DNA from: an uncultured Alphaproteobacteria bacterium
GTDB taxonomy: Bacteria > Pseudomonadota > Alphaproteobacteria > HIMB59 > GCA-002718135
DNA length: 63,014 bases
Reading direction: 5' to 3'
NCBI GenBank assembly: GCA_902620285.1
Contig: CACNHT010000007.1
Span: 1 to 63,014, forward strand
Positions 44,471-53,599 of this stretch are shown here, piece after piece. Below the pieces are notes generated by a model, which saw nothing but the letters and a program-made list of their open reading frames with translations, was not told the DNA's origin and searched no databases. Within the stretch, counting starts at the first letter, position 1. The number at the start of each line of letters is the position of its first letter. The translations under genes and the position numbers were made by a program.

Positions 44471-45355
44471 TTTTTTTTGACCTACAAATAGGCCAATAAA
44501 AACTAAAATAATTCCAATTACTGAACTAAATATTATTTGTTCCGAAAGGAATATAAATCCCCAAATTAATGCAAAAACAGGAATTAAATACGCAACATAA
44601 GACAAGAAGACAGGACCTGATTGTTTAACTATATGGTATCTCATATGAAAGGCAATTGCCGTTGGGAAAATACCTAAGTAAATAATAGAAATTATAGAAA
44701 TTTTATTAATATTAGTTTCATAATTAATAAAATCATAAATTAAGAAAGGTAAAGATATTATTGCTCCAAATAATGTAGCAAAAGTTGTAATTGAAATAGG
44801 GCTTAATTTTTTTAATTTATTATAAGCTGCAATGTTTGAAATCATATAACCAAATGCTGCTATAATAACAAAAGTTTTTGCTAAAGTACTAATGTAGTTT
44901 TCATCTTGAAAATTAAATTTACTTATATCCAAAATAAAAATAATACCCGCAAAACCTATAATTATTGATAAAAATTTAATCAGAGTAAACTTATCATCTG
45001 AAGTTAATACATGAGACATGAGTAATGTTATTAAGGGACCAACTGACATTAATAAACCTGCAGTAGAAGAAGGGATGTATTGTTCAGCCCAACTAATCAG
45101 ATAGAATGGTAAAAAATTTCCAGTAATGCCTATAAAAGAAAGAATTAAAACTAAATCGAGATTTAATTTAGGATGATTGTTATATGAATAATATAAAATA
45201 ATTAAGAATATTGATGCTATAATTAATCTTAAGGAAGCAATACTTGTAGGCGTAAAACTAGATAGACAAATTTTAATAACAAAAAAAGAAGATCCCCAAA
45301 TAGCAGCTAAAATTACAAGAAGTATTAAATTATTTGATACTAATTTATTTAGCAA
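44438..45355 (-). CDS. EamA/DMT-superfamily transporter
   Basis: Ten-span inner-membrane permease of 305 residues. The first EamA repeat begins LVILAAIWGSSFFVIKICLSSFTPTSIASLR, with the conserved WGSxF-x-K start, and continues with AEQYIPSSTAGLLMSVGPLITLLMSH; the second ends YVAYLIPVFALIWGFIFLSEQI and IGIILVFIGLFVG. Substrate unknown, likely a metabolite or amino acid efflux or uptake. It follows the 99-residue gene on the same strand with a 3-base gap. Confidence 0.87.
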   Translation of the reverse strand: MLNKLVSNNLILLVILAAIWGSSFFVIKICLSSFTPTSIASLRLIIASIFLIILYYSYNNHPKLNLDLVLILSFIGITGNFLPFYLISWAEQYIPSSTAGLLMSVGPLITLLMSHVLTSDDKFTLIKFLSIIIGFAGIIFILDISKFNFQDENYISTLAKTFVIIAAFGYMISNIAAYNKLKKLSPISITTFATLFGAIISLPFLIYDFINYETNINKISIISIIYLGIFPTAIAFHMRYHIVKQSGPVFLSYVAYLIPVFALIWGFIFLSEQIIFSSVIGIILVFIGLFVGQKKSMSKISEKNV

Positions 45356-45358
45356 AAA

Positions 45359-45658
45359 TTAGATTTTGTTTTTTGGTTTAGGAATTTCGATATTTTCAGA
45401 AGGTTTCATAAATTCATCTCTTCTTCCATCCCAAAGATAGTCCGCATAATCAAACTCTGTAATCATTCTATCAGATCGCTCAAATGTTAAGCCATATTTT
45501 CTACAGTAACTTGCAAATTCTTCTGCATTATCTATTGGTAAATTTTCTACAGTCCATCTTCTAGAACTTCTATCAAATTTAAAACCATTTTTTTTGAACC
45601 AATCTCTGTGATAGTATGAATCTCTACCAAAAGCTGAAAAGGTTATTTTTTTTGACAT
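45359..45658 (-). CDS. Small soluble protein of unknown function
   Basis: A 99-residue protein without membrane segments. ITFSAFGRDSYYHRDWFKKNG followed by FKFDRSSRRWTVENLP resembles the pattern in DUF5710-like single-strand-binding-associated domains (aligning 'GAxWDxxxKxWYV'), and the rest is charged with YADYLWDGRRDEF. I cannot name a family with confidence. It lies 3 bases upstream of the DMT transporter gene and has a 111-base divergent spacer before the rhodanese gene. Confidence 0.62.
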   Translation of the reverse strand: MSKKITFSAFGRDSYYHRDWFKKNGFKFDRSSRRWTVENLPIDNAEEFASYCRKYGLTFERSDRMITEFDYADYLWDGRRDEFMKPSENIEIPKPKNKI

Positions 45659-45769
45659 AATGATATGAGCACATACATGAAAAACTTAGAAATAACAAAT
45701 TTAATTTTTTTAAAATTAATTTTATTTAAAATAGTAGAAATCTAGTAGTATTTATAATAAGATAATATT

Positions 45770-46102
45770 ATGGATCTTTACAGTAGTAGTGAAATAACAG
45801 TTCATCAGTTAAATGAACTTAAGCAAGATGATAAAAAAATTCAAATTATAGATGTAAGAGAAGATACTGAAAGAGATCATGCCTATATTAAGGGTACAAT
45901 ACATATGAAACTTTCAGAAATTGCTAAAAGATACACTGAATTAGACAAGAAAAAAAATATTTTTGTAATGTGTCATACTGGTACAAGAAGCCAAGCTGTA
46001 TGTAAATGGCTTAAAGCACAAGGTTATAATCATTGTGTTAATGTACTTGGTGGAATAGACGCATGGGCTGCTTTAATTGATAGAAATATAAGAAGATATT
46101 AA
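45770..46102 (+). CDS. Single-domain rhodanese
   Basis: A 110-residue rhodanese-like sulfurtransferase. IQIIDVREDTERDHAYIKGTIHMKLSE gives the first conserved block (DVRE), NIFVMCHTGTRSQAVCKWL holds the active-site loop with its catalytic Cys (CHTGTR, six residues as in rhodaneses) and VNVLGGIDAWAALID the C-terminal element. It lacks a signal peptide, so it is cytoplasmic. The persulfide acceptor is unknown. It stops 4 bases inside the end of the small convergent membrane-protein gene. Confidence 0.9.
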   Translation: MDLYSSSEITVHQLNELKQDDKKIQIIDVREDTERDHAYIKGTIHMKLSEIAKRYTELDKKKNIFVMCHTGTRSQAVCKWLKAQGYNHCVNVLGGIDAWAALIDRNIRRY

Positions 46103-46287
46103 GAAATACTCTCTAAGTACAAACCTAGAAAAATAATAATTACACTAATTAAAAACAGTATTATCCTAAACAGTATTTCAATAAAAAGATTAAATCTTAT
46201 TCGTTTTTTTATAATTAGTTTGTATAGAGGATTACTAATTGATAGAGAAATTAAAAGTATACCAATAATGATAACAAACCAATGCAT
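46099..46287 (-). CDS. Two-span small membrane protein
   Basis: A 62-residue protein with two hydrophobic helices (about residues 3-20 and 38-57) separated by the basic KLIIKKRIRFN. It fills the space between the rhodanese and nitroreductase genes, with its start overlapping the divergent nitroreductase start by 6 bases. The positive-inside loop and full use of the gap support a real gene, but no family is recognised. Confidence 0.5.
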   Translation of the reverse strand: MHWFVIIIGILLISLSISNPLYKLIIKKRIRFNLFIEILFRIILFLISVIIIFLGLYLESIS

Positions 46288-46959
46288 AAAATTAAAAAAT
46301 ACATAGCTGAAGATTTAAAATTTTCAAATCAAACTATCAAAGAAATGAAGATTAATTCAAAAAATTTTTATAATAATATTAGAGAAAGAAGAAGCATACG
46401 TGAATTTTCAAAAGATAAAATTGATATAAATGTTATAAAAAATGCAATATTATCTGCAGGATCAGCTCCAAGTGGGGCAAATCTTCAACCCTGGCATTTT
46501 GTAGTAATAAAAAATAAAACTGTAAAAAAGAAGATTAGAATAGAAGCAGAAAAAGAAGAAGAAAATTTTTATAAGTATAAAGCTCCACAAGAGTGGTTAG
46601 ATGCGTTATCTCCTTTAGGAACTGACGAAAATAAAAAATTTATTGAAAATGCGCCTTATTTAATAGCTATATTTGAAAAAAAATTTTCAATTACAAAAAA
46701 TAAAAAAATTAAAAATTATTATGTAAAAGAGTCTGTGGGTATAGCAACTGGTATATTAATTACTTGTTTGCATTTTTCTGGTTTAGCAATGTTAACACAC
46801 ACGCCAAGTCCGATGACATTTCTTAATAAAATTTTAAAGAGACCTAATAATGAAAAACCATTTGTTTTGCTTATTGTAGGAAGACCAGATGAGGATGCAA
46901 CAGTTCCAAAATTTGCAAAACAAAAGAAAAAGTTTGACGAAATTACTTCGATTTTTTAA
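46282..46959 (+). CDS. Nitroreductase-family flavoprotein
   Basis: FMN-dependent oxidoreductase of 225 residues. IRERRSIREFSKDKI contains the phosphate-binding RRSxR motif, AGSAPSGANLQPWHFVVI the flavin-contact block typical of the iodotyrosine deiodinase/BluB-like branch, and SVGIATGILITCLHFSGLAMLTHTPSPM the dimer helix. A start at 46345 is possible, but the N-terminal extension is usual in this branch. Substrate unknown. It overlaps the convergent phosphoribosyltransferase end by 4 bases. Confidence 0.84.
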   Translation: MHKIKKYIAEDLKFSNQTIKEMKINSKNFYNNIRERRSIREFSKDKIDINVIKNAILSAGSAPSGANLQPWHFVVIKNKTVKKKIRIEAEKEEENFYKYKAPQEWLDALSPLGTDENKKFIENAPYLIAIFEKKFSITKNKKIKNYYVKESVGIATGILITCLHFSGLAMLTHTPSPMTFLNKILKRPNNEKPFVLLIVGRPDEDATVPKFAKQKKKFDEITSIF

Positions 46960-47459
46960 CCAAGCTCTTCTGGTTTCATAGTTTCATAAACCTCATAAGG
47001 CATATGTATCCAAGGAGAGTGTTCTAAGTAATCAACATAATAATTTGGTTTAAATGATGATACTGATTTATAAAACAATACTCCAGTTCTTATTGGTTCA
47101 TCTATATAAAAACCATAAGTATGATTTAACCAATCAATACTTTTTTTTAGAGTAATTCCTGAATCTGCCAAATCATCTACTATTAAAACTTTTGATCCAA
47201 TGTTAGGGCTTGTTTTTGCTAAATCTCTTGAAAATGTGATTGCACCTCTTTTATTTTTTACTCCCTCACCTTTATATGATTCAACAGAAAGAATTGCTAA
47301 AGGAACATCGAATATTCTTGCCATTACATCCCCTACTCTCATACCTCCTTTTGCGATGCATACAACCTGATTAAATTGCCATCCATCCTTATGAATTTGT
47401 TTTGCTAAATCTTCTGTTTTACTTCTATATTCGTCCCAACTAATGTGTAAATCAGACAT
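46956..47459 (-). CDS. gpt: Purine phosphoribosyltransferase (xanthine/guanine type)
   Basis: Converts purine bases plus PRPP to nucleotides. The 167-residue type I PRTase has VVCIAKGGMRVGDVMARIF at the base-specific N-terminal loop, the PRPP-binding motif VLIVDDLADSGITL with the Asp pair (about residues 90-103), and a C-terminal YVDYLEHSPWIHMPYEV block with the Trp typical of xanthine-guanine enzymes. Which base is preferred is uncertain. It is downstream of the BMP substrate-binding protein gene, after a hairpin, and is preceded by a purine-rich AAAGGAAG ribosome binding site. It gives salvage opposite to the catabolic genes nearby. Confidence 0.84.
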   Translation of the reverse strand: MSDLHISWDEYRSKTEDLAKQIHKDGWQFNQVVCIAKGGMRVGDVMARIFDVPLAILSVESYKGEGVKNKRGAITFSRDLAKTSPNIGSKVLIVDDLADSGITLKKSIDWLNHTYGFYIDEPIRTGVLFYKSVSSFKPNYYVDYLEHSPWIHMPYEVYETMKPEELG

Positions 47460-47485
47460 AAATCTTCCTTTGAAATTAAGAATTA

Positions 47486-47513
47486 AACCTCTCCCTTTAA
47501 AAGAGAGAGGGTT
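47486..47513 (-). terminator. G:C-rich hairpin between the BMP gene and gpt
   Basis: CCTCTC (47488-47493) pairs with GAGAGG (47505-47510), extended by AA/TT across a one-base bulge and by a short inner TTC/GAA-like stem. It is by far the most G:C-rich inverted repeat in an AT-rich region. On the minus strand it follows the BMP stop by 13 bases and is followed by TTTAATTC, a poor T tract. It could stabilise or partly terminate the abundant binding-protein transcript before gpt. Confidence 0.45.
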
Positions 47514-47526
47514 ATAAGAATTTTAA

Positions 47527-48594
47527 TTATTGTGGTACTTCGCCGTCAATACCTTGAACATAAAAGTTCATTCCAAGTAACATTCCATCAGGCGCTACTT
47601 CACCTTCAGGAACCACAAGCTCACCAGCTTGATTGTAAATTGGACCCGTGAAAGGATGAATAGTTCCATCTTTAATTCCAACTTCCATATTTACTGCTTC
47701 TTGAATTAAACTTGCTGGCATAAGTTTAGTATTATATGGTGACATTACAACCATACCTTTATCCATACCATCCCAAGTATCACCAGAAGACCAAGTGCCG
47801 TCCACAACAGCTTTTGCTCTTTCAGCATAGTAAGGGCCCCAAATATCTTCAATGGAAGTTAAATGTGCATCAGGACAAAATTCTTCTTGGTTTGAAGCTT
47901 GACCAAATGCATAAACACCCGCTTTTTGAGCAGCTTGGCAAGGAGCATATGTATCAGTATGCTGAACAATTATGTCAGCTCCTTGATTAATTAATGTATT
48001 AGCTGCATCAGCTTCTTTACCTGGGTCGTACCAAGTAAATACCCAAATTATTTTCATTTTGATATCTGGATTTACTTTTGAAGCCGCTAAATAAAATGCA
48101 TTAATTCCTCTTACAACTTCAGGAATAGGAAATGAAGCTATATAACCAATAGTATTAGTTTCAGTCATATGACCGGCAATATGCCCTTCAATCATTCTAC
48201 CTTCGTAAAATCTAGCTGAATATGTTGCAACGTTATCTGCTTGGATATACCCAGTAGCGTGTTCAAATTTTATATCAGGAAAATCCTTAGCTACTTCATG
48301 TGTCTGATCCATATAGTTGAAAGACGTTGTAAATATTAAATCATGTCCTGAGTCTGCTAGTTTTCGGATTGCTCTCACTGCATCTGCGTTTTCAGGAATG
48401 TTTTCAAGATAAGTAGTAGTAATAGAGTCACCAAGTTGGCTCTCCATATATTTTCTACCTACATCATGCATATATGTCCAACCATGATCACCTGGAGGAC
48501 CTATGTATATAAATCCAACTTTTTTAGGGTCTGCATATGCTGAACCAAATGCAAATACCAAAAAAGTAGATAAAAAAGTTATTATTCTAATCAT
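47527..48594 (-). CDS. BMP-family ABC transporter substrate-binding protein
   Basis: Periplasmic (or lipid-free) binding protein of 355 residues of the Bmp/Med family, which binds purine nucleosides and related compounds. Residues 1-21 (MIRIITFLSTFLVFAFGSAYA) are a signal peptide cut at AYA. KVGFIYIGPPGDHGWTYMHDVGR opens the mature domain, KLADSGHDLIFTTSFNYMDQT and TDTYAPCQAAQKAGVYAFGQASNQ line the ligand cleft. AGGTGAGG (48600-48607) is a strong ribosome binding site, rare in this genome. The transporter's other genes lie upstream on the same strand after a 106-base gap that probably holds its own promoter; linkage with urate and allantoin genes suggests purine uptake. Confidence 0.92.
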   Translation of the reverse strand: MIRIITFLSTFLVFAFGSAYADPKKVGFIYIGPPGDHGWTYMHDVGRKYMESQLGDSITTTYLENIPENADAVRAIRKLADSGHDLIFTTSFNYMDQTHEVAKDFPDIKFEHATGYIQADNVATYSARFYEGRMIEGHIAGHMTETNTIGYIASFPIPEVVRGINAFYLAASKVNPDIKMKIIWVFTWYDPGKEADAANTLINQGADIIVQHTDTYAPCQAAQKAGVYAFGQASNQEEFCPDAHLTSIEDIWGPYYAERAKAVVDGTWSSGDTWDGMDKGMVVMSPYNTKLMPASLIQEAVNMEVGIKDGTIHPFTGPIYNQAGELVVPEGEVAPDGMLLGMNFYVQGIDGEVPQ

Positions 48595-48700
48595 TTTAAC
48601 CTCACCTGCTAATATAACGATTACTCAATTATATACTTAATATATACAAAAGGGTTTGATCAATAATTCTATATGTTTATAGAAAAAAAAAAGTGGATAT

Positions 48701-49570
48701 TTATCTGCCTTTATAAAAAGGAATAGTTAATGAAGCTGGTGCGCTAAGTTTTATCCTTAATTTATTACTAGAAATTAACACTAATACTATAATAGTTGCA
48801 ACATATGGCGCCATGCTAAAAAATTGACCAGGGAATCTTAAACCTAAAGCCTGAAGATTCATTTGAAGAATAGTTACACCTCCAAATATATAAGCTCCAA
48901 TAAGTACTCTTTCTGGTTTCCAGGTTGCAAATACAACTAAAGCTAATGCTATCCATCCTCGTCCGGCTGTCATACCCTCTTGCCACATTGGAGCATAACA
49001 AATTGAAATATATGATCCTGCAAGAGCACACATAGAACCTCCAAATATAATTGATAAAAATCTAATTTTAATAACGCTATATCCTAATGCATGTGCAGAA
49101 TTATGAGATTCCCCTACTGCTCTTAAAATCAAACCAGCTTTAGTTTTGTAAAAAAAATAACTAACCAAAAAAACAATTAAGAAAGAAAATATAACAAAAA
49201 ACCATGGTGACAGACCATCAATTGGTGTTCCAATATATTGTTTGCCAAGCATCGAACTAAGTCCTATTCCAAAAATAGTTAATGCTAATCCTGTAGCAAT
49301 TTGATTTGACATTAAGAATAGAACTAGAAAAGCAAATAAACCAGACATGATAATTCCGGATAATATAGATACAAAAAAAGCTAAAAAATAACTTCCGGTA
49401 ATTACTAAGATAATAAAAGCTGACACTGCTCCTACCAACATCATTCCTTCTACACCTAAATTTAATACTCCAGATTTTTCTGTAACTAATTCACCTATAC
49501 CAGCAAAAACTAGAGGTGTTGTTGCAATTAAAACAATTTGTAATATACCAAGTATTAAATCTAAATTCAT
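48701..49570 (-). CDS. BMP-type ABC transporter permease (second, shorter subunit)
   Basis: Inner-membrane permease of 289 residues with about eight hydrophobic segments. TTPLVFAGIGELVTEKSGVLNLGVEGMMLVGAVSAF is the highly conserved start of the YufQ/NupQ-type subunit (E-K-S-G-(V)-x-N-L-G-x-E-G-M), and SSMLGKQYIGTPIDGLSPW and ICYAPMWQEGMTAGRGWIALALVVFATW the later blocks. It pairs with the 360-residue permease, overlapping its stop by 4 bases, and with the double ATPase upstream. Confidence 0.92.
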   Translation of the reverse strand: MNLDLILGILQIVLIATTPLVFAGIGELVTEKSGVLNLGVEGMMLVGAVSAFIILVITGSYFLAFFVSILSGIIMSGLFAFLVLFLMSNQIATGLALTIFGIGLSSMLGKQYIGTPIDGLSPWFFVIFSFLIVFLVSYFFYKTKAGLILRAVGESHNSAHALGYSVIKIRFLSIIFGGSMCALAGSYISICYAPMWQEGMTAGRGWIALALVVFATWKPERVLIGAYIFGGVTILQMNLQALGLRFPGQFFSMAPYVATIIVLVLISSNKLRIKLSAPASLTIPFYKGR

Positions 49571-50649
49571 AATAATTTTTTGTAAGTTAATTTATAGTTA
49601 ATTAGTAATTCTGCACCTAATAAATAAAATAAAACCAAACCCTGAAATATAAAACCTACCGCTGAAGGTATTTGTAAAAACAATTGTGCATCTTCAGCAC
49701 CAAGATAAGTAAGAGCGATAACTAAAGAAGCAAAAATAATACCAATTGGGTGAAGTCTACCTAAAAAAGCAACTATAATTGCAGTAAATCCATAATTTGG
49801 AGAAATATCTCTATATAACAATCCAATTGGACCAGATACTTCAGCTAAACCTGCAATACCTGCAAAAGCGCCACAAATTGCAAAAGCAAAAAAAACTAAA
49901 GTTGTTTGATTAAAACCAGCATATCTAGCAGCTTTGGGGCTGTAACCGGATACTTTTAATTGAAAGCCAAAAATAGTTTTTGAAAATATAAACCAAGATA
50001 TAAAAATTAAAAATAGCGTTATAATTAATCCAAAGTGCACCCTCAAACCATCAAATAATAGAGGCATTCTTCCAGATTCACTAAATGGTCTTGATTTAGG
50101 AAAACTATAACCAAATGGATCTTTCCAAGGTCCAACTACTAAATAATCTAAAATAAATAAAGCAACATAAACTAACATTAAACTTGTTAAAATTTCATTT
50201 GTATTAAATTTTGTTTTTAAAATAGCAGGTATTAAACCCCACAATGCCCCTCCGATTGCTCCTGCAAAAATCATTAATGGCAACAACCAGAAAGCATTTG
50301 TATCATGAAATAATAGTCCAATACCTCCACCAAAAATTGCACCCATGGTAAGTTGTCCTTCAGCTCCAATATTATAAATATTATTCTTAAAACAATATGA
50401 GAGACCAATTGCAATTAAGGCTAAAGGTGTTGCTTTTACAAACAATTCAGAAATACCGTAGGTTGAAGAAATAGGTGAAATAAAAAATGTATACAATGCA
50501 TAAACTGGATCAAATCCAAGAAGAACAAAAATAATTGAACCTGTAATTAAAGTTAAAACTATTGATATTATAGGAACAAAAAAATTCATTAAACCCGAAC
50601 TCTGTGAGCGAGAAACTATAGATGGAAATAAACTATTCATTTTTTCCAC
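49567..50649 (-). CDS. BMP-type ABC transporter permease (first, longer subunit)
   Basis: Inner-membrane permease of 360 residues. FKNNIYNIGAEGQLTMGAIFGGG is the conserved YufP/NupP-type motif, corresponding to the NLGVEGM motif of its partner. ILKTKFNTNEILTSLMLVYVALFILDYLVVGPWKDP contains the conserved NEI-x-T-SLM helix and the GPW(K)DP loop; GYSPKAARYAGFNQTTLVFFAFAICGAFAGIAGL is the permease-ATPase coupling region. It starts 16 bases inside the ATPase gene end and overlaps the shorter permease start. Confidence 0.92.
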   Translation of the reverse strand: MEKMNSLFPSIVSRSQSSGLMNFFVPIISIVLTLITGSIIFVLLGFDPVYALYTFFISPISSTYGISELFVKATPLALIAIGLSYCFKNNIYNIGAEGQLTMGAIFGGGIGLLFHDTNAFWLLPLMIFAGAIGGALWGLIPAILKTKFNTNEILTSLMLVYVALFILDYLVVGPWKDPFGYSFPKSRPFSESGRMPLLFDGLRVHFGLIITLFLIFISWFIFSKTIFGFQLKVSGYSPKAARYAGFNQTTLVFFAFAICGAFAGIAGLAEVSGPIGLLYRDISPNYGFTAIIVAFLGRLHPIGIIFASLVIALTYLGAEDAQLFLQIPSAVGFIFQGLVLFYLLGAELLINYKLTYKKLL

Positions 50650-52138
50650 CCATCAATAATCCTAATTTTTCTATTTCTATTTCACTAGTTTTAAAAGGTT
50701 TGGATAAATTACCATCATAAATAACTGATATTTTATGAGTAATTTCAATCAATTCATCTAAATCTTGAGAAATAACAATTATAGACGTTCCATTTTGAGA
50801 TAATTCTATCAAAGACTCTCTTATAGAATGCTCAGCACCAGCATCTATCCCCCAAGTTGGATGTGAAATAATTAATATTTTTGGCTTAGATGATATTTCT
50901 CTACCAATGACATATTTTTGTAAATTTCCTCCGGACAAGCTTGATGCTTTAGCATCATTACCAGGAGTAATAACTTTAAATTCATTAATTACATTATTCG
51001 CAAAATCATCAACGTTATTTTTCAATATTATGCCATTTCTAATAAAATTATTTTTTGGAAATTGACTCAAAAGAATATTTTCAGACAAACTTAACTCAGG
51101 TACTGCACTATGACCCAATCTATTCTCCGGAACAAAAGAAATAGATAAATCTCTTCTTTTTTGTGGCCCATACTTTTCAATTTTTTTATTATCAAAAGTA
51201 ATTGATCCAGATTTAATATTTATATTTTCTCCTGTTAAAATATCCATTAATTCTGATTGTCCATTACCAGCAACTCCAGCAATGCCATAAATTTCACCCA
51301 CTCTAACTTGAAAAGAAATATTTTTAAGATCTGTTAAAAATGGATCATTAAAGTCACATGAAATATTTTTTACTTCAAAGTTAACTTCGTCTTTTATATG
51401 TCCATAATTAGTTTTTAAGTCATCTAATTTTTGTCCTAGCATTTTTGTTGCAAGTGTTTTTGCAGTTTGATTTGCAGTACTTGAAGTATCTATAATTTCA
51501 CCACTTCTCATTATAGTAACTGTATCACATATTGATATTACTTCTTCGAGTTTATGAGTGATATATAATATTGTACGACCTTCTTTGACGAGTGCATTTA
51601 ATGTTACAAATAAACTTTCAACTTCTTGTGGTGTTAAGACTGAAGTTGGCTCATCCATAATAAGTATCTGAGGATCTTGTAATAAAATTCTTACAATTTC
51701 TACACGCTGCTTTTCTCCAGCTGATAAAGCAGTAATTGGAGCATCTAAATCTAAGGGAAGATTATATCTTGAGCTTATGTTTTCTAGCTTATTTTCTAAA
51801 TCTGAATAAGACATCTGGTCATCAATTCCTAAAATTAAATTTTCTTTTACTGATAAAGAATCAAATAAAGAAAAATGCTGAAATACCATTCCTATTCCTT
51901 GTTTCCTTGCTTCTGCTGGGGAATTAACTTTAAAATCCTTATTATTTAATTTAATATTTCCTTCATCTGGTTCTAAGAGACCATATAGAATTTTTACCAA
52001 CGTTGATTTCCCTGCTCCATTTTCTCCTAAAATTGCATGAACTGCATTTTTTTTAATATCAAAAGTAACCTTTTTATTTGCTATTACTCTTGGAAAAGAT
52101 TTTGTAATATTTTCTATATTTAATATTGTATCACTCAT
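50633..52138 (-). CDS. BMP-type ABC transporter ATP-binding protein (two ABC domains)
   Basis: A 501-residue double ATPase like those of the YufO/RbsA type. The first domain has an intact Walker A GENGAGKSTLVKI, signature LSAGEKQRVEI and Walker B ILIMDEPTSVLTPQE. The second has a degenerate Walker A region GVAGNGQSELMDI, signature SLSGGNLQKYVIGRE, and Walker B followed by SHPTWGIDAGAE instead of DEPT, so only the first site should hydrolyse ATP efficiently; this asymmetry is normal for the family. It begins within the ureidoglycolate lyase stop (8-base overlap), linking transport and catabolism in one transcription unit. Confidence 0.93.
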   Translation of the reverse strand: MSDTILNIENITKSFPRVIANKKVTFDIKKNAVHAILGENGAGKSTLVKILYGLLEPDEGNIKLNNKDFKVNSPAEARKQGIGMVFQHFSLFDSLSVKENLILGIDDQMSYSDLENKLENISSRYNLPLDLDAPITALSAGEKQRVEIVRILLQDPQILIMDEPTSVLTPQEVESLFVTLNALVKEGRTILYITHKLEEVISICDTVTIMRSGEIIDTSSTANQTAKTLATKMLGQKLDDLKTNYGHIKDEVNFEVKNISCDFNDPFLTDLKNISFQVRVGEIYGIAGVAGNGQSELMDILTGENINIKSGSITFDNKKIEKYGPQKRRDLSISFVPENRLGHSAVPELSLSENILLSQFPKNNFIRNGIILKNNVDDFANNVINEFKVITPGNDAKASSLSGGNLQKYVIGREISSKPKILIISHPTWGIDAGAEHSIRESLIELSQNGTSIIVISQDLDELIEITHKISVIYDGNLSKPFKTSEIEIEKLGLLMGGKNE

Positions 52139-52625
52139 AATTTAATTCAAATATTTCTGATTGTTCAAAATTATAAATTTCAATATTATTATCCGCATCT
52201 TTTTTATCAATGGTAATATATTTTTCATTCTCAAGAGATATTAAAGGAAAATGCCATACTTTGGGATTAAAATTTATACCATCACCGCCGCTTACTTTGA
52301 ATATTTCAATTAAATCAATTTTAGGTTTGTTACCTATTGGAGCAACTAAAACTAAAAAACCTGTAGCATTAAACGGAAGAAATACTTGAGAACTAAAAGG
52401 GTGATTTTCTAACATGTTAATTTTTAATGGAAAGTTTCTTTTCTTTGCCTGAAAAATATTTAATCTAGATCTTTTGTCATCACCAATTATTTGAATATTT
52501 GCTAAATCAAAAAAACTATCGGTTGTATCTTTATTAATACTTTCATAATTTTTATTAGATGTTGTAATTAAGTCACCGTAATTTTTGAAATTCTCTTTAC
52601 TAATATTCTTTATTTTATATTTCAC
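52131..52625 (-). CDS. allA: Ureidoglycolate lyase
   Basis: Splits (S)-ureidoglycolate into glyoxylate and urea. The 164-residue cupin has SRLNIFQAKKRNFPLKINMLENHPFSSQVFLP, cited for its MLENHPFSSQVFLP metal/substrate block, then TGFLVLVAPIG, and DGINFNPKVWHFPLISLE with the conserved Trp-His, matching AllA length and motif order. It is the last catabolic gene of the minus-strand set and overlaps the allantoicase stop by 4 bases and the ABC ATPase start by 8. Confidence 0.9.
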   Translation of the reverse strand: MKYKIKNISKENFKNYGDLITTSNKNYESINKDTTDSFFDLANIQIIGDDKRSRLNIFQAKKRNFPLKINMLENHPFSSQVFLPFNATGFLVLVAPIGNKPKIDLIEIFKVSGGDGINFNPKVWHFPLISLENEKYITIDKKDADNNIEIYNFEQSEIFELNYE

Positions 52626-53599
52626 AAAAATTTTCCAATTGCCCTGATCCGTGAAATACCACCGTCAGGATAAATATTTAACTTCAAATAATTTATTTTT
52701 TTAATCTGTTTAGTTGAATTAATTTTTAATGATGAATTAGGTTTAAGATTTTTATTTTTTATCAAAAATTTCCAATTTTTGCTTTCATTTATCAATTTGC
52801 TTATATTTATATTTTTTATTGAATAAATACCTTGTACTGAGCAATAAGACGGATAATTACCTTTAAAATAATGAGTTTCAATATTAAACTTTTCAATTAA
52901 ACCAGGTTTGCCAAGTTTAATTATAACCCAGTCATATCCTGATCCTCTTCTTCTTTTAGTTTCCCAACCATTACCCATATTTTTAGATTTAAATGGAAGT
53001 AGTAAATTTTCTGCCCTTCCAAAATGTTCATCACTACATGCCACAATTTTTGAACCATTAAGGATGCTAAGTAAATCAAATTTTTTATTTGGAAATTTTA
53101 ATTTTGAAACATCTAAATTTCCTAATAATTTTAATCTTGCAACTCCTCCATCTGGATAGATGTTCAATCTTATGAAGTTGAAAACTTTATTATTCTGTTG
53201 AGTTTTAAAACCATGAAGATAATTTGGATTAAGTTTCCTTTTTGATAAAATATTTACCCAATTAAATTTATTTTTTTCAAAATAACAAGCATCAATGCTT
53301 GCGTATTCAGGTTGATTGCCATTAAAATAGCTTGTGTCTATTTCAGCAAAATTAATTTTACCAGGAAGGCCTAATTTAATAGTAACATAATCATTTCCTT
53401 CAATTCTTTTTCTTCTTGTTTCCCATCCATCCATCCATTTCCCATTTTTATCGTATACTCCTTCTTTAAAAATTGGCTTTTCCTCTTTAAGCAATCTGGA
53501 TGCTGATCCAAAAAACTGATCAGAAAATCTATGAATTTTTGAACCTAAAACCTTACTACATAAGTTTATATAATTTTTTTGAATGTATTTTTTATTCAT
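52622..53599 (-). CDS. alc: Allantoicase
   Basis: Hydrolyses allantoate to ureidoglycolate and urea. The 325-residue protein shows the family's tandem jelly-roll repeats: DQFFGSASRLLKEEKPIF, MDGWETRRKRIEGNDYVTIKLGLPG in the first, and DEHFGRAENLLLPFKSKN, GNGWETKRRRGSGYDWVIIKLGKPG in the second, each with a YPDGGVARLKLLGN / YPDGGISRIRAIG-like end. Both repeats retain the active-site Asp/Trp/Arg pattern. It overlaps uraD upstream by 8 bases and allA downstream by 4. Confidence 0.95.
   Translation of the reverse strand: MNKKYIQKNYINLCSKVLGSKIHRFSDQFFGSASRLLKEEKPIFKEGVYDKNGKWMDGWETRRKRIEGNDYVTIKLGLPGKINFAEIDTSYFNGNQPEYASIDACYFEKNKFNWVNILSKRKLNPNYLHGFKTQQNNKVFNFIRLNIYPDGGVARLKLLGNLDVSKLKFPNKKFDLLSILNGSKIVACSDEHFGRAENLLLPFKSKNMGNGWETKRRRGSGYDWVIIKLGKPGLIEKFNIETHYFKGNYPSYCSVQGIYSIKNINISKLINESKNWKFLIKNKNLKPNSSLKINSTKQIKKINYLKLNIYPDGGISRIRAIGKFL

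Noticed and set aside
47736-47990. Open frame antisense to the BMP binding protein
   Set aside because: Low-complexity His/Gln/Lys-rich translation and full overlap with a strongly supported gene.
48595-48700. Defined sigma-70 promoter upstream of the BMP binding protein
   Set aside because: Several TATAAT-like and TTGAT-like words occur, but none has the right spacing, and such words are frequent in AT-rich DNA.
50633-52138. Defective second ABC domain in the BMP ATPase
   Set aside because: Degeneration of the second Walker motifs is normal for this transporter family.
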